From Acidobacteriota bacterium (GTDB lineage Bacteria > Acidobacteriota > Terriglobia > Acidiferrales > UBA7541), in NCBI GenBank assembly GCA_003131985.1, contig PKWH01000097.1, positions 1-7,171 of the forward strand: DNA of 7,171 bases, in the 5' to 3' direction. Position 1 is the first letter of the stretch. Each line of letters opens with the position of its first letter. This document shows, piece by piece, positions 6,151 through 7,171 of this stretch. Under the pieces are notes generated by a model. It did not search any database and was not told where the DNA came from. It worked only from the letters and a program-made list of their open reading frames with translations. Both the position numbers and the translations under genes were made by a program.

Positions 6151-7059
6151 ATGTCCACCACACTCGCGACGCAGGTACCACTCACGGAAGCAGAGCTGAA
6201 GCTCTTGCAGACATTGGTGTATCAGGAATGCGGAATGTATTTTGACGAACGTCGCACTCATTTCCTGCGCGACCGTTTACAGCGCCGACTAAAGGCTTGC
6301 CAGATGGATTCCTTCTATAGTTACTATCGTCTGCTTACAAGCCGCGAAGGTAAGCAGGAACTCATCTCGCTGCTCGAAAACCTTACGGTGAACGAAACAA
6401 GTTTTTTCCGCTTACGCCCGCAGCTGGAGCTCTTCCAGAAAGTAATTCTCGAGGACATTTTGAAACGTAAGCAGGAACGCCGCGATTGGTCCCTGCGTAT
6501 CTGGAGCGCTGGATGCTCCACGGGTCAGGAGCCATATACCCTTGCGCTGCTCGTCTGCGATGCGCTCGCCTACTACTATCTAAGGAATCCGCTTCCGTTC
6601 GAAATGCCCACGCCGAAACCGTTGATACCCCCGCCGTGGAAAGTCGAGATCCTGGCTTCGGATATCAATTACTCGGCGCTGCTCACCGCGCAGCAGGGAA
6701 TTTACACCGAAGCGCAGATGGAGACCGTTGATTACACCTGCCGGCTGCGTTATTTCGAAAAGATCGGCGACAAGTACCTGGTGAAGCCCGCACTGAAGAA
6801 TTTGGTTCAGTTCGATTTCCACAATCTGAAGACGGAATATCTTCCGCAGCGCAACGATGCCATTTTCTGCCGCAACGTGATGATTTATTTTGACGAGCCT
6901 GAGCAAAAGCGTCTGATCGACAAGTTTTATCGTTGTTTGAATCCCGAAGGCTATCTTTTCGTGGGACACGCCGAGAGTCTCTTTGGACTCACGACAAAGT
7001 TCCACATGATCCACCAGAACAACGCAACCGTGTATCAGAAAATTGAGGGGTCGCAGTGA
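6151..7059 (+). CDS. cheR: chemotaxis protein methyltransferase CheR
   Basis: A 302-aa S-adenosylmethionine-dependent methyltransferase that methylates receptor glutamates. The N-terminal helical domain (about 10-85) ends in NETSFFR (81-87). The catalytic domain shows the SAM-binding loop WSAGCSTGQEPYT (118-130), acidic D171 in ILASDIN, CRNVMIYF (240-247) and GHAES (272-276). A proline-rich segment (about 144-163, NPLPFEMPTPKPLIPPP) lengthens the region before the strand carrying D171 compared with classical CheR. No TPR extension follows the domain. The ribosome binding site is GAGGA at 6143-6147, with a short 3-nt gap to the ATG. It lies 32 bp after cheW and overlaps the next gene by 4 bp. 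As the neighbouring receptor lacks a C-terminal tether, tether-independent methylation is expected. Confidence 0.95.
   Translation: MSTTLATQVPLTEAELKLLQTLVYQECGMYFDERRTHFLRDRLQRRLKACQMDSFYSYYRLLTSREGKQELISLLENLTVNETSFFRLRPQLELFQKVILEDILKRKQERRDWSLRIWSAGCSTGQEPYTLALLVCDALAYYYLRNPLPFEMPTPKPLIPPPWKVEILASDINYSALLTAQQGIYTEAQMETVDYTCRLRYFEKIGDKYLVKPALKNLVQFDFHNLKTEYLPQRNDAIFCRNVMIYFDEPEQKRLIDKFYRCLNPEGYLFVGHAESLFGLTTKFHMIHQNNATVYQKIEGSQ
7045..7050 (+). promoter_or_regulatory. ribosome binding site for the GTG start of the CheA-like gene
   Basis: GAGGGG at 7045-7050 lies 5 nt upstream of the GTG at 7056. It supports the choice of that start, which overlaps the cheR stop codon as GTGA. Confidence 0.7.
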
Positions 7060-7171
7060 ATTTCCTGCCCGACGACCGCGCATCCGAGCTCCGCGAACTC
7101 TTCTTCGAGAGTGCCGCAGAGATTCTCCAGGCCATGAATGATGCCGGCCTCGCGCTCGAAGAGCATCCGGC
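7056..7171 (+). CDS. cheA: CheA-like histidine kinase, N-terminus (partial; 3' end outside window)
   Basis: Only the first 38 codons are present. The frame opens with GTG, overlapping the cheR stop by 4 bp and preceded by GAGGGG. The visible residues include ELRELFFESAAEILQAMNDA followed by GLALEEHP. This acidic amphipathic helix matches the first helix of CheA HPt domains, where a pattern like FxxEaxexLxxLexxLlxLE precedes the phospho-accepting histidine (family knowledge). The histidine motif would lie a few residues beyond the edge, so phosphotransfer capability cannot be verified. Position after mcp-cheW-cheR strongly favours CheA. A different HPt-containing protein remains possible. Confidence 0.8.
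   Translation, partial: MNFLPDDRASELRELFFESAAEILQAMNDAGLALEEHP

Noticed and set aside
5552..6181. Minus-strand open frame of 209 codons opposite cheW
   Set aside because: The opposite strand encodes a full canonical CheW; the antisense product shows no known motif.
6580..7083. Minus-strand open frame of 167 codons opposite cheR
   Set aside because: Antisense to conserved CheR motifs, with no domain signature.

Overview
The window is a compact bacterial signal-transduction locus of about 7.2 kb. Two gene groups diverge from a 336-bp intergenic region at 2840-3175. No rRNA, tRNA, mobile element, CRISPR array or transfer signature was seen. Moderate GC, the CHASE3-like chemoreceptor, small stand-alone TonB_C proteins and multi-sensor NtrB-like kinases would fit a soil or environmental bacterium such as an Acidobacteriota member. 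That assignment is inference; no taxonomic marker is present.

Left half, minus strand (transcribed leftward from 2839): a soluble GAF-PAS-PAS histidine kinase of the NtrB type, then a single-domain receiver, then the start of an NtrC-family response regulator that runs off the left edge. The three genes overlap (14 bp with the chosen receiver start, then a 4-bp ATGA overlap), so they look like one translationally coupled operon.

Middle, 2840-3175: a perfect 10-bp inverted repeat with a 3-bp centre (2932-2954) lies inside a cluster of five GTAAC/GTTAC half-sites (2884-2992). About 175 bp downstream is a near-consensus sigma-54 promoter (TGGCAC then GTGCA, 3119-3134) pointing right. A gene for an NtrC-type (sigma-54 activator) regulator sits next to what looks like an upstream activator site and a -24/-12 promoter. 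This is the strongest regulatory signal in the window.

Right half, plus strand: a small exported TonB C-terminal-domain protein, a transmembrane methyl-accepting chemoreceptor, CheW, CheR and the first 38 codons of what appears to be CheA. Gaps are 60, 18 and 32 bp, then a 4-bp overlap, with no convincing terminator between genes. The likely logic is that the divergent kinase-receiver-NtrC system senses a cytoplasmic cue and switches on the TonB-like protein, and possibly the whole chemosensory operon, through sigma-54. Inclusion of the chemosensory genes in that regulon is inference.
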